The position numbers and the translations under genes were made by a program. Positions 49,013 to 61,900 of a DNA stretch of 64,000 nucleotides are shown here, piece after piece (position 1 is the stretch's first letter; the number at the start of each line of letters is the position of its first letter). The DNA is from Epiperipatus broadwayi (lineage: Eukaryota; Onychophora; Udeonychophora; Euonychophora; Peripatidae): NCBI GenBank assembly GCA_028023455.1, contig JAQFVV010012499.1:810001-874000 (forward strand). Reading direction: 5' to 3'. The notes beneath the pieces are model-generated. The model was not told the DNA's origin and ran no database searches. It worked only from the letters and a program-made list of their open reading frames with translations.

Positions 49013-50405
49013 TACTATATGCAATTGACTAAAATTGTAATCACTTCATAATACAAATATTACTTCTTTTTTAATATATATTAAATTTGATTATCTATTA
49101 TTCTAATAATTTATAACAAATAATAAAGATATGTGAGAAATATGTTGTATGGCAATATACTATATATAAACTGAAGGAGAGGTTCCAAATATCTTCCCCA
49201 GACTTTAAATAGAATAGATAATGATAAAAAATGTGATTAAATAAAACTTATTTTTATTTATTCATTAATATAATTTCTAAATAATTAAATCAATATGAAA
49301 ATCTATTGTATTTACATCCTTCTATATGAATATCCCCAAGTTAAATTTTAAATTTAAAAAAGAAATATTTGAAAATATCAAGTCATGAATTAATTTATAT
49401 CATCAAATAAGAATTTAAACTAAAAAAAGAAATGGATCACTCCAACCTTTTATTATGTGGATAGCTTATCATATAATAAAATGTACATATAATTTGATCC
49501 TATATTTTAAAATAGAAATATAAACAAAATATACATTTTTAATGAGTAATATGCACACAGATATCATACATCATAAGTGAAAAGTCCCATTTTTTCTTTT
49601 ACCCACTATTCCATTGTAGCTCCTAGTTTCATTGTTTTTGCTTTAACTACAATGAAATGATTCTTTTTAAGGTAGAGATATGACAAGCCTGAATAATAAT
49701 CCAAGATTTAAATTCAATTATTTTTTTTTCTAATTCCAATGTTTTCTTTCCAGTATATAAATATATCCAACCCTTTAAAATAAGTTACTTGGTCAATGCA
49801 AAATCCACACATCATTGGCATTATTCTTTATTTAATAATGATATATGAAGATAGACATTCTTTCATTGACAGAATTATGATCAAGATGGATAATATATGC
49901 TAGCATTTTCCTCATGTTAATAAGGTGAAATTTCAATTATTTAATATCACATAGAAATTAGATCAATCATTTTTGTACAATTCCTTAATCAAAAATATAT
50001 GACATCTACATAGATATGATGGTGTTTGTATATATCTTTAATATATAGATAAAAGCCAGAATTTTTAATAATGAAATATTTTAATGCTTACATGGAATAA
50101 AAATTAATTTTGATGGGTTTTTTTTCTTTTTCTTTTATAATATATCCTTTCTTGGAATTTTATCAACAAACTATCCAAACTAAATGTGCATATAGTTTAA
50201 GTTTTTATTCTTCCATTATTTTACCAATTAATCACTTTTAAAGTAAAATTAACAACTTCTAAAGATGAATTTAGTGTCTGTTCTTGACAATTACAAAAAA
50301 TAGAAAGATTTGAGTTAAAGTGGTTCTGTTCTATTTATAACTTATTTTGGCTTATGTCAATGTTGCTAGGGTAACTCTTCAATTAAATTCAATGGTGACT
50401 CTTTA
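47402..50405. repeat. Long direct repeat, right copy (LTR-like)
   Basis: About 3.0 kb, the counterpart of 42712-45600. It differs mainly by point changes, small indels and a much longer AAT microsatellite. Sequence to the right of 50405 does not match the interval between the repeats, so this is not a simple tandem array of a 4.7-kb unit. No clear target-site duplication was found outside the pair. Confidence 0.85.
48925..49012. repeat. (AAT)n microsatellite within the right long repeat
   Basis: A run of AAT units with an inner AAC block. The aligned place in the left repeat (about 44165-44206) has only a few imperfect AAT units, so the expansion happened after the two copies separated. Confidence 0.95.
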
Positions 50406-52670
50406 ATGTAAAAAACTGGCACAATAAAGAAAATTATGTTTTACAATTTCAATATTATTTTTCATTTCAACTAAAAACAAAGAATTCACATGACATTTTC
50501 TATACATCCTAATAAAATATATATTTTAACATATATTTTAATAAATAAAATAAATAAACAAACATATATGGAATAATAAATATTTGATTTTACAATAAAT
50601 AAGTTGCTATAGTGAATGTAGTAATAAAAGTCAAAACATGTAATAATAATAATTTTATTTAAATGATCTATTTTATGATTCACTTATTTTTCTAATATTT
50701 ACCTATTATTCATTTATTTTCCTTTAAAATTGACCACAATCAATTTATAATTTGATGACAATACTAATAATAGATATTATTTTAAAATATTGGCTTGTGA
50801 TAATTATCTAGTTAACCTTTATAAATCAATACCTCCATTATCCATAAATCAAGTCAAATAAAATTAAATAAAATCAATATATTCTTTTTTATGTATTGTA
50901 ATATACAGCTCAAATTTGGGTAGGTACTATATATATATATATAGTGTCCTTTGACTTTGCTAGTGAAATAACTTTCAGCCATTTAATGTATTTAAATATA
51001 TATATAAAAATTATAAAGAAAATGTTTTCATTAACTTAATTTTATTGTAAATTAAGTATATTAAAGCCTTATAAGTATTTGCCAATTTAAATTATGAATT
51101 AGTTCAAATATTATAAGCTTGAACATTATTGAAATTCATTTTAATATTTTTTATATATTAATTTAGACTTGTCTATGGTTTAAGTAGTTTTAAGTGTTTA
51201 ACTTAAAGATATAGTTTTCTATTTAGCGTAAAGTTAATACTAAAAAGGTCAATATTACTTTAATATAATTTTTATAGCTCAAATTTTAGTGTTTAAATAA
51301 GCAGTAATTGTAATTAGATCTGAAATTTTAATATCAGATGTTAATGTTAAATTTTCATACTTATAGTAAAGCATTTAGTTTAAAATACTATCAGAAATAG
51401 TTCATTCATAAACTAATAATGTTATGATTAAGTAGATAAAGATAAAACTAAGTTAGTTAACTTAAAAGAGAGAAAATTGGTTTAATTGTGTTAAAATTAT
51501 TAATTTTCAATTGAAATAGCTTCAGTGTACATGTGTGTGAGTGTGCTTATATTTATTAATTTTATTTTAAATTTCAATTTTAGTTTACACTTTCTTATTT
51601 TTATCATGTTGAATATCATTTTTCAATACCTTTGATTTAATTAAAATATTAAATTAAATCACAATGAACCTCTAACTTATTTATGTGGTTTAATTATTTA
51701 AAATAGTTACAAAAGATTAATGTAATATTTTCTTTCTCAAAACAATATATTTTCTTTTGTTGTATTTTATTTTATTTTTATCATGATAATTTTATTTTTT
51801 TAAATAATTATTTGAGACAGCATGTGTTAATTAATATGTCTATAATATGTAAATGAGTTTCTATTTTTATTTTAACTCCACAAATACAAAATTAATCCTT
51901 AATCTTAAAGTAGGAAATTTAAAAGGAAGATGTTTTTCCCATCAATCAAAAAAATCACATGACTAAGTGTATCAATAGACTTGCACACTAAGATAGAATG
52001 ATTGAAGAACTGAACTGCTGAACTATGGAAAATATTGAACCACTAAACTTCTAGCAAAAACACACACACATAACAAATTTCAAAATTTCTCAATTATATA
52101 GTTAATTATAAATCATAATTTTTTAAAAATTATTTATTTTAAAGTAATATTTATTCTTAAAAATCCTTAAATTCAGTACCAGAATTTTAAACCCAAGTCC
52201 CTGTAAATCCAAAAGTTAATATTATTTAAAAAGGAAGAAAAGCAAAGAATGAAAATGACAAACAATTATTCAATCTTGGTTGCTAAAGTATATCTATTTA
52301 ATTGTAGTATATTGTGGAAATTACATATGATTGATCCTGTTCACTGAAGAACTCTTCATTATTTTATATGTAATAATTGCAATGAACATTATTATAAATA
52401 TCACATTCCTCATATTCTAAAAATACAATTAGTGAAAGCTCATATTTTGGCAATATTTATAATAGCACATTAATATTTTAAAAATGTATCATTTACTAAC
52501 TTATTTGAAAGAGTAATAATTATCAAGAACTTTTGAAATGTTTTATTATTATAATATTTTAAAATATTGTTTCAATAAACATTTTTTCTTGAATACATTT
52601 ATTTTTATAAATGAATTATTAAAGTCAAGAGGAATAAACTGGTTATGTTAAAATTAAAGTGACATTTTTA
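50406..52670. other. AT-rich intergenic DNA
   Basis: Extremely AT-rich with short TA repeats (about 50930-50942). No gene or repeat partner was found; the frame at 50486-50683 is low-complexity Ile/Tyr/Lys coding. Confidence 0.4.
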
Positions 52671-52674
52671 TTGA

Positions 52675-53515
52675 AATAAAAGTCATAGATCAATTCATAG
52701 ATCACATGACCCTATCTCTTAAGCTTGTAAGTTATAAACAGTGAGGATTGCCAATTCCTCTACAAGCTTTATGATAAATGCTTAGCCAGAGCCAGCACTT
52801 AAAATATCTCTGTCAGGAACCCCTCCCCAAACCCCTGACCATGGTTTCCTGCTTTGGCACTCCTCAGAGAGGTGTCAGGGTAGGTTCAGACACTAGATCT
52901 AAAAATACCAACCCAAAGCTAAGCACTTAGCTAAAAGTTATCTATTGAGTGGAAAATCTGAAATTTTCAGACATGTACATGTCTTCAAACCCAGCTATCC
53001 AACTCAAATAGCTATATGGGGCTGATAGATCTTCAGCCATGCCATATAGTAGTAGTCATAGCAATATAAAATTGCATAAGACTTTTTGGCAGAGACTAAA
53101 AATAGTCAAAATAAAAGTCATAGATCAATTCATAGATCACATGACCCTATCTCTTAAGCTTGTAAGTTATAAACAGTGAGGATTGCCAATTCTTCTACAA
53201 GCTTTATGATAAATGCTTAGCCAGAGCCAGCACTTAAAATATCTCTGTCAGGATAGCTGGGTTTGAAGACATGTACATGTCTGAAAATTTCAGATTTTCC
53301 ACTCAATAGATAACTTTTAGCTAAGTGCTTAGCTTTGGGTTGGTATTTTTAGATCTAGTATCTGAACCTACCCTGACACCTCTCTGAGGAGTGCCAAAGC
53401 ACGAAACCATGGTCAGGGGTTTGGGGAGGGGTTCCTGACAGAGATATTTTAAGTGCTGGCTCTGGCTAAGCATTTATCATAAAGCTTGTAGAGGAATTGG
53501 CAATCCTCACTGTTT
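52675..53515. repeat. Composite of direct and inverted copies, family C
   Basis: The first copy runs from AAATAAAAGTCATAGATC at 52675. Its 5' 160 bp are repeated directly at 53106-53252 with very high identity. From 53250 to 53515 the sequence is the reverse complement of 52738-53000. The junction lies at TCAGGATAGCTGG, where both joined segments share GGA, so the join uses microhomology. A separate truncated copy lies at 58435-58681. Landmarks are GAGGAGTGCCAAAGCA, GGTCAGGGGTTTGGGG and GTGCTGGCTCTGGCTAAGC. No coding frame. Confidence 0.85.
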
Positions 53516-53519
53516 ACAT

Positions 53520-55200
53520 TTTTATTGCTCTTAATAATTTGATGAGAAAAAAATCATTTGTTTTATAAGTCAACTTTATATTTAAAATAAACCTTACAAG
53601 AGGAAATGTTTTATATTTAAAAATTAAATTCCATTAATTTAATAAGACTCATTTATCACATTTTATGACTTTTATTAGAATGCTCAAAATATGATTTGTA
53701 AAGCTGCTTTCTCTATTTTTATCTTGAAGGAAACCTTAGCTTTAGAAAAAATACTTGCTATTAGAACTCTATATTTGAATATAATTCTTAAAACATGTAA
53801 AGAAAAATCAGCTTAATACTGTAGTACACATTATTGAAACCTGTCTTATTTGCTTATATATTTAAATATTTCATAAAATTAAATGGCCATTATTAATATA
53901 TTTGTGTGCATTGATGTTTAAAGAAATTTAAAAAAATAATTTTTAATGCCATAAATCTATTTTAGATTGTTTTACTTCAACAAATGGAGAAATGTTAACT
54001 GCTGGTAAAATTGTCTTCTAGAAAATTGTGAAATCCCCAAGGTAATGAATCTTAATACTTTTAAAAATGTTGGTAAACTGGTTGTAATTTAGAATTATAA
54101 TTTTGTGTGTTTATAGTGCATTAATTTCTTATTTTATGTATTCTTGCTTAATATATTTTATGCATTGTTTCATGTTAGTATTCAGAAGTTCACATAATAT
54201 TGAATGTTTTATTAATGCTATGTTGTGATTTTAGTATTATATCATTTTAAGAGTATTGCTTTGTCCCTGTTGTTATTAATTTAACTATTTCAGTGAATAC
54301 TTAAATGTAAGCCATAAAAAATGTTGTATATTCTTATTTTATTAATTAACTGTAGCTATGTTTTATTAAGCCATATTTGACACTAAATAATTATCATTTT
54401 GGTTTTAAACATCAATTAATAATTGTTTATTAAGAGATAAAAATGTTTCTCTCTTGTGTATTGCTATAAATTTATCTTGCCAATTTGTTTCCACGCAATG
54501 TGAGTCTTATCTTTCTCTTGATGATATTGATTTAGATAGCCCATATATTTTATAAAGAAATAGTAGCCTGGTCTCTCTTTTAATCAATATTTTCCTTGAG
54601 TAATATGTATCTTTATATATCATGTTTGTATAAATGTTTTTTGAGGCAACCCTTATTGTTCTGAATATATGTGTTGTTCCATTCCAATTTTTCTCTTATG
54701 TTTAGAAAGAAAGTTCATGCACAGTTATTTACCCTTAGAATGTAGGTGCATATTTTGAGTTCATGCCATCATTGTGTTCATTGTCTTGTTAATCTTTTAC
54801 CTTTGAAAGTATCATATTTTTGTATTGTAATTATGTATGGTGAATTATATATCTTTATTATTATGGCAATTGATATGATTGTTTGTTTTTGAAGTTTGTC
54901 ATCTTTTTATAGGTGCATTTTTGAGTACTCTTAGTGTAGATAGAGATTGTCCTGATGTATAAATCTGTTCTTCTGAGCTTTTGCAGCATTATAGAATAAA
55001 ACCAATAAATTACTTTATACAGAATTGTATTTCTTGGCCAAAATAAGCAATATGCATCAACATCATCATCATTATCCAGTAGCAAGTCATCACTGGATTC
55101 ATAAGACATGAATAATATTTAGATTTACATATTGTCTGAAACAACATCGTGGGGTGATTATACACAAAATGTGGAACATTTTGAAGTAATTCATGGATTA
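53520..55200. other. AT-rich intergenic DNA
   Basis: T-rich, otherwise featureless sequence. The minus frame 54861-55109 has an Asp/Ser-rich start but no recognisable domain and is probably chance. Confidence 0.4.
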
Positions 55201-55204
55201 AATA

Positions 55205-55405
55205 AAAACTTCATCACTTAGAAAGCTATAGAATTGTTAAAATAATGTGTATGTCAGTAAAATTTTACAGGTTAAGAAGATATAGAATTTTAAAATAATG
55301 TTTATGATAATAAAAAAAACTTTATCATGCAGGAGAGTATAAAATTATGTAAAATTCTTATATTAATAAAACTTTATCATTTAGGAAAGTATAGAAGCTT
55401 TTATA
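55205..55405. repeat. Degenerate tandem repeat, unit about 55-60 bp, three to four copies
   Basis: Successive units carry ACTTTATCAT or a variant, then a G/A-rich step, TATAGAATT and AAAATAATGT. Units diverge by substitutions and small indels. Confidence 0.7.
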
Positions 55406-55439
55406 ATAATAATTTCAATAGTAATTTAAGTTTTATTAG

Positions 55440-56170
55440 TTAACCTTTTTACTGTCAGGTTTGATTTTAATCGAATTGCCTAAGAATCATCTAAAGAGAA
55501 TTGTAATTTTTAGGTTATTGTAATGAATTTAGGCTCATTTTAAAGCTTAAAACATATCATAAGATGCTGCCCTCTCTAGAATTATTTTACAAGTAAAAAA
55601 TCAATAATATTTAAATTTAAAGTTTTAACAATGGGGGAAGGCTACTTTCAAAGATGCTGATTGGTTGTTTTTCATTTTGAAGAAAAGGGAGCACTTGTCA
55701 ACAATTTTCACGGCTCCAAGTTCTTTGTTTTGATTTTCAAAATGAAAATGAATGTTTTACAGTATTTTTTAAGTATTTTTTTACATATTATAAATTATTT
55801 TGGTAAAATATGCTGAAAATAGAATTATTTTAGAAAAATAGTTAAGATTTTAATAAAAATTCTTTACTTTTACATGAATGTAAATTGAAAAAGAAATCAA
55901 TGACATACGGAGCATTTTTTAATAGGTTACCAAAATTCTTTTTAAATTCACTGCTATAGAATATTTTTATAATTATAAATAGAAATTTATTTTTGAAAAA
56001 AACTTACGTTCACTTTTATAATCTGACAAATTATTAATTTGCTTTTTACAAATGAAACTAAAATGAATCTAATATTAAAAGATTAATATATTTTTACTGT
56101 TGATTCTCTAATTGACCAATCAAAAATTTAGAACTTTAATTCATTCAGCCAATAGATATTTTAAACTATG
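55440..56170 (-). repeat. Long repeat, family E, minus copy
   Basis: Reverse-orientation counterpart of 33310-34040. Best conserved are the block at about 55580-55604, TGCTGATTGGTTG near 55656 (CCAATCAGCA on the minus strand) and CATATTATAAATTATTTTGGT near 55783. The element is not bounded by an obvious target duplication. Confidence 0.85.
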
Positions 56171-57029
56171 AAAAGGTTAAGTGATTTATTATCTTTAATT
56201 TATGTGAATGTTCCTTGAAAAATCAGAATCAAATGTAATTGCATCATGAATTGTTTCTGCATAAATGATATGTGAATAAGATACCACTGAAACTCTAAAA
56301 CAAGACTTAGCAATAAAATAAAAGATTTATTTACAATAAAACAATTTAATAACAATAATACTGTAGTAAATCTACAAAATTTAAGTACGCTTTTTAATTC
56401 TAATACAATGCATTTTGCCCCATTAGAGAAATACATTCTAAAATTTGTAGCTTATGTATATAATAAATTAATAAATTAAAAATTCACTGTCTATTGTTTA
56501 TTTCAGCAGACCAATGTACAACTCATGTACATAAATATTGTTACAAGAACTTTTACCTTTATTAACAATTTATAAGTAAAATAAAAGACAGAAATTTAAT
56601 ATTAAGAATATTTATAATGAACTCTGTGATCTTAATATCATAATTCAATAATAAAAAAAACTATATTTTATGTAAGAGAAATTATTGTGAAAAGAAAAAT
56701 ATCACAAATAGACAAATAAGATTTAAAGAACAAGATTATTTTTATCTAAATCTTGAACTGCGGATCTGGTCATGGTGATGATTTTGGAATAGTGGCTATG
56801 AAGTATATTATTCCATATGAGAGGGGGAATAAAAAAAAATTATCATGAGAAAGAGATTATATTGTAACCTAATTACTCTGTGGAGTATGCTATAAATATT
56901 AAAACCTTTTGTAATTTGTAAAAGCGAGTTAGGATTCTCTTAATGTTTATTTTTAATTCTAATTAGAATATTTATAAGGTTTAGTAATTTTTATCATTGT
57001 CCACTAAAACATCACATGATTACTGTTTC

Positions 57030-57470
57030 TTAGCTTGCTCATAACTGGTTTAATACCAATCTTGCCTAATAGGATACTGGTGGCTATGGTTACTAAAGAA
57101 CCAAAAACACCAAAATGTATTGGTAGTGAAATAAGTTCAGACCTATATGACTAAATAAGCTAATGAGTTTGGATTGAAAATATTATTGTGTTTTCAATTT
57201 TAGACATAGTTTTGTAGTTAACTAAAGAGGTAAAAGATGGCTGCTGGAGGGTTGCATTAGATCCTAAGATCTAGGTGCATTGCTTTCAGATCCAATGCTC
57301 CTCCCTGATAAAAGCCACAAGCTAGAAACTACTCTGGGGATATTGGTAGAGTAGGCAGTAGATAGAGATTTTATGCACTAACCATCTTGCATCTATTGAA
57401 TAGTCTGGCTTGCACTGAGTAGCACTACTGTATGCAGAGTTTTGCCTCTGTTTTAACAGCTTAAGCAAGC
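57030..57470 (+). repeat. Family B repeat, single copy
   Basis: Matches the cluster at 20640-21520. Landmarks in order are ACCAAAATGTAT, AGATGGCTGCTGGAGG, TTGCATTAGATCCTAAGAT, ACTCTGGGGATAT, TAGAGATTTTATGCAC and AGCACTACTGTA. Finding four copies in 64 kb indicates an abundant family. No coding capacity and no tRNA-like head were seen. Confidence 0.75.
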
Positions 57471-57489
57471 ATAAGAAATGGTGATTATG

Positions 57490-58430
57490 TGATGGGTTTT
57501 AAAATTATGTTTTTTTAATGATTAATGAAAAAAGAAAAGGAAAAACAAATTTTATCTTGAGGAAGTAATATAATAATTTTGGTCTATAAACGTAATAGTG
57601 CTTAAACATCATTTAAATTTTTTAATAACTGATTGTATAATATTAACCTTTTTTTTTTTTAATTTTTATAAATCGTAACTAAGATATTACTGTTAATCTA
57701 AGAGCCATAGTCAGTTAATGACAAAAATCAAAAGCAATATTTTAAAATGATTAATTAAAATGAAATGTCATTTTAACATGATCAATAAAGATAAAATGTC
57801 ATTTTACATGAACATTTTAAAAACATTTTATCTTTATTAATTATTTAAAATGTTTTATTGTCATTTGTTTTTAACAAATTATTTCAATTTTATAACAAAA
57901 ATAAAAAAGATATATCTAATTTAAAATTAATCTGAATTAGACAGCAATAACTTCTGTGTCCTCTTTCTAAGTTCAATTCTAGGTTATATTCACAACTGTT
58001 TTCTGAAAAATAACTTTTTTTAGATAGAAATACCGTTTTCTACAATTATTATTATTTGTAACTGTAAAAAAAAAAATACTGTTAATTTCCATATATTCTA
58101 TTAATACTATTTTGCATAGAATAATACTATTTTATTTAGTTAAAAAAACATTCAATCGGTTTTGAATAGATTATGATTGCCTCTTCTAAGCAATTTTTAA
58201 TTATATTTTATAGTTGGAAAAAATGCAGACATTCTTATAAAACATTTTTGATAAAAAAAAAAAAAAGAACAATCTAAATTTCATATGAAATGAAAGATGT
58301 AATGAAGAATGAAACTTATTATATTTACTTGTAATATCTTATCTGACTTATTATAACTCGATATAAATCAAATTTTGTAAATGATTTTTATATTTAAATC
58401 AAAAATAAAATTCTCTATTATTTTAAAAAA
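57490..58430. other. AT-rich intergenic DNA
   Basis: Contains a local direct/inverted motif set around 57730-57860 with AATGTCATTTTA repeats. No gene was found. Confidence 0.4.
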
Positions 58431-58434
58431 ATGC

Positions 58435-58681
58435 CTGGCACCTATCTGAGGAGTGCCAAAGCACGAAACCGTGGTCAGGGGTTGGGGGGGTCCAGACAGA
58501 TATTTTAAGTGCTGGCTCTGGCTAAGCATTTATCACAAATTTTATAGAGGAATTGGCAATCCTCACTGTTTATAACTTATAAGCTTAAGACATAAAATAC
58601 TAGTTTTTTACTTTATCTTTGATTAGTAAACAGTTTAGATTGACATAGCGTCGTGCGATCTATGACTCTTATTTTGACTCT
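58435..58681 (-). repeat. Family C repeat, truncated copy
   Basis: Carries CTGAGGAGTGCCAAAGCACG, GTGCTGGCTCTGGCTAAGC and TTGGCAATCCTCACTG, and ends GATCTATGACTCTTATTTTG. That end is the reverse complement of the start of the copies at 52675 and 53104, so the terminus of the family is defined by three copies. An interior part is diverged relative to those copies. Confidence 0.8.
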
Positions 58682-59149
58682 ATTATTTTCTTTCAAATAA
58701 GGTCTTATATGATTGATATATAACATTTGATTATCTTTAAGTCTTATGATCAGTTGCAAAACTGTGTGTTTTAACATTAATGATTGTTGTCAAAACTAGA
58801 AGACTTTTTTTAAAAATTAATGTACAATTCATAGTATATCAATATGAAATAAAAAAATATAAGAAACTATCCATGGAGTCTGATATCATACATATTCTGC
58901 TTAGATTTGATCAGCAATTTGATTAGCATTTTCATCTAATTATGTCTAGTATTCAAATACATTATTAGATTAAATCATTCTGCATCAATCAGAGCATCAA
59001 AGCATTTTATTCAAATTCAGCTTCTATTTCATTTATAATTTAGAATGGTTAGAAAGATGAATAAGATTTAGCTTTAATAACTAATTATTATTGATAAAAT
59101 ATTTTTTTTCATAATTATTATCATTTTCAAGCATTATCAATCAACTATA

Positions 59150-61000
59150 GAAGAAAGTCCAAATTTATTTGCATTTTTGTGATCCAAAACATCTAGACTC
59201 AGTTCATATTAGCAGCCTTCAGATTTCCCTCAACCACTTTATATATTTTTTCTAAGTTTTTTATAATGTCTTGAGTCCAGTTTAAGACAGTTTTTGTCCA
59301 TCTATTATCTGATCAGCTCAGCTGTTTTCCCTCTCTAAATTCTTTAAATTATTATCTATCTGATTTTCCACTCATTTAAATACTTCATTTTTGATTATTA
59401 TTTTGTTAAAATACATCTCAACATACTTCACTGTAAGATACTAAGCCTTTATAATGCTCTTCTTTTAAGTGTCCAGGTCTCAGATTCACAAGTAAAAAAT
59501 TGTCTCCTTTTAAAAATTTTCTTTTTCAACCCAGAGGCATATTTCATTTTAACATTAAGTTATTTCTACCAAAAGCACTCCATCCAAGTTTACTTAATTT
59601 AATCCACCCATACCCACCATTTGTATTAATAATTCTGTTTATGGTATTTATAGATGTTAATTTTTTCTAATTTATGATTATGTAATGAATATTACTGTAA
59701 TCATTTTAATATTTATCTTTTGTCATATTATCTTAGTTTGTGTGGTAGTTCCTTGCAATATTTTAGTTCTGAAAAATTATTTTTTAAAAAACCAAACTGT
59801 CAGCAACATTTCAACGATGAAAATAAGATCAATGATTTTTTATTCCCATAGCTTCCAAATATAATCCACCTAATACTTCTTATGAAACTGCTATAAAATT
59901 TTTTGGAGATATTGAATTACCCAGTGCACATTCTTATCAATGTTAATCATCTTAATTACATGATTTGATCTAATCAGTGATGCTGGATTTTGATAAATAT
60001 CAGAATATGACAAAGTCCTATATCTATGTCTTGATAATCCAAAGTGTTAACCACTGTGAAAATGTTTATAGAATCTAATACTTTTTCATAATCTATAAAT
60101 TCCAAATATAATGTCAATTCACCTTCATTGCTCTTTTCTAGAACTTCACATAATACTTACATATAACCCATTGTGTTGAAACCATGTTCAAATTCAGCCT
60201 TTTTCTTTTAGCTGCTTTGAGTCCAAATATCATTATAATGAGTTATAATTATGTTGATGAAGATTTTATATAGAATTGTTAGAAGACTGATAGGTTTGTA
60301 ATTTACTTGCCATCTTCCCTAAATATCAATAATATTATTGGATTCTTTCAACCATCTGGTATATATTTGTTGTTTAGATATTTTGTATATAATTTCACCA
60401 ATATTTTTTCTTGTTTTTCACCTACTTCTTTTAAGATATCAACAATATGTTAATGATTTTCTGGAACTTTTTTCTTATTCATAAACTTTATTGTATATTT
60501 CCTCATCATTTAAAATACTTGGTAATTTGAAAGATATAGTGATTTAATAGTTACATTTTTTTCTTGATTTTATTGTTATGTAATTATTTGTATATATCTT
60601 CCATACTATTTATAACGTTATCTCTCTTTTTAATAATAGTTCATATTTTTTTTATTGTTGAGACAATATTCCTTTCAATTTCAAAATGTTGTCATTTGAG
60701 AATTTTACTTTTTTATATAACTTTCCTTGACAATTTATAATTCTAGTGTCTTAATATAATTTGAAACCATTTTTCAGAACCTTAGACATTTAATTCTTTT
60801 TAAAAAATCATTTTTACATACTTTTCATATTCCTTTTTTTTTTTCATATATTGTCTTACATCAGTTGGAAATTACTAGTGAATTGTTTTATTTTTTATTT
60901 TAACTATCTTTGTTAAGTTCTTAGTAGAGTATCAATTATCTTATTATTATCAATTAAATTTGAATCATCTTCAAAATTTGTTAATATTTTAAAATAATTA
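59150..61000 (-). pseudogene. Decayed non-LTR retrotransposon reverse transcriptase
   Basis: Minus-strand translation with frameshifts gives RT motifs in the correct order. SLLTILYKIFI (about 60290) fits RPISLL..LYK.F. AEFEHGFNTMGYM and LEKSNEGELTLYLEFIDYEK follow (about 60190-60070, the family's GF..GFSTIDHI and FIDYEKAFDS blocks). IKLSKLGWSAFGR (about 59600) fits the RRI.LGWAAFG motif, CESETWTL (about 59480) fits the C-terminal tail, and RWTKTVLNWTQD (about 59290) fits RWTK.VLEW. The YADD catalytic region (about 59800) is destroyed. This resembles the very common animal LINE polyprotein with endonuclease, RT and this C-terminal tail. Many stops make it inactive. Confidence 0.75.
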
Positions 61001-61900
61001 GCAAGTTATAATGTAAACTCAATTAAGTTTGTTAAAGGTTAAAAATGTCAACTTTTAATATGTATAATGTTATCTTTTTAATAGATTTTGTCTCTCAAGT
61101 TTTTCATTAATATATATCTTCAACATCTCTAATCAATAATTACTTTTTATATAGAATTTATTAAGAACATTACAATCTAGAAACATCTATTTTCTGTTAG
61201 GCAAAATACAATTCTATACTATTGTGCTTTCATTTGAATGCTTCTATGTCCATTTCTGTTTAATTTTTTTCTTAAAGTGAGAATTCATACTATACAATCT
61301 TTTTTTCAGCTAATTCTGAAAATCAATAACCTCTCTAATTTCTATTGCAACAATCAAATTTTCATACAACACATTCATCTTTCAATAAGTTTCTAATTTC
61401 AGCAATAAAGACTCCAATGACTTTGTAAAATATTTAATGTGGTCAAAGTTTTTTATACATCAATATCAAAATCTCTATCTCATCAAGAATGAGATATAAA
61501 TCTTAATTAGCTTCATTTGATATCTTTATTACAATGAACAATTTATATTGCTATTACATCTAATATATTACAAATTGTTTTCAATTTTTTATTTATAATA
61601 AATTCCAATTCATTTATTATTATTATTTTTTGTATCTTTTTGTATAAAATATATTTCATGTTTCAAATTGATTGTATCTTTATCTTCCCTCTAATGTTAC
61701 AAAGTCCAACAATCTCCCATTAAATAATCGACAGTTTTTTCAATTCATGTAATCTTTTTTATATATAAGTGATCTGAAGTTTTAGGAAACTAAATAAATG
61801 TTCATAACCGAATGTCACGTTAGGGATATAATAATGAGATCTTAGCATACTCTGCCTTCAGCTGTCAACTGTTACTTTGGCAGATAATTTTATATTCTTC
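61000..61900 (-). other. Probable 5' part of the same LINE, too decayed to align
   Basis: The A-rich minus-strand composition continues from the RT remnant to about 61900, the place where the endonuclease and linker would lie. A few short frames resemble endonuclease spacing but no diagnostic motif was certain. Confidence 0.25.

Noticed and set aside
42712-50405. Simple tandem array of a 4.7-kb unit
   Set aside because: DNA right of the second copy does not match the interval between the copies.
52675-53515. Classical inverted-repeat transposon
   Set aside because: The inverted arms share only part of the sequence and one end is a direct copy, so a rearranged repeat explains it better.
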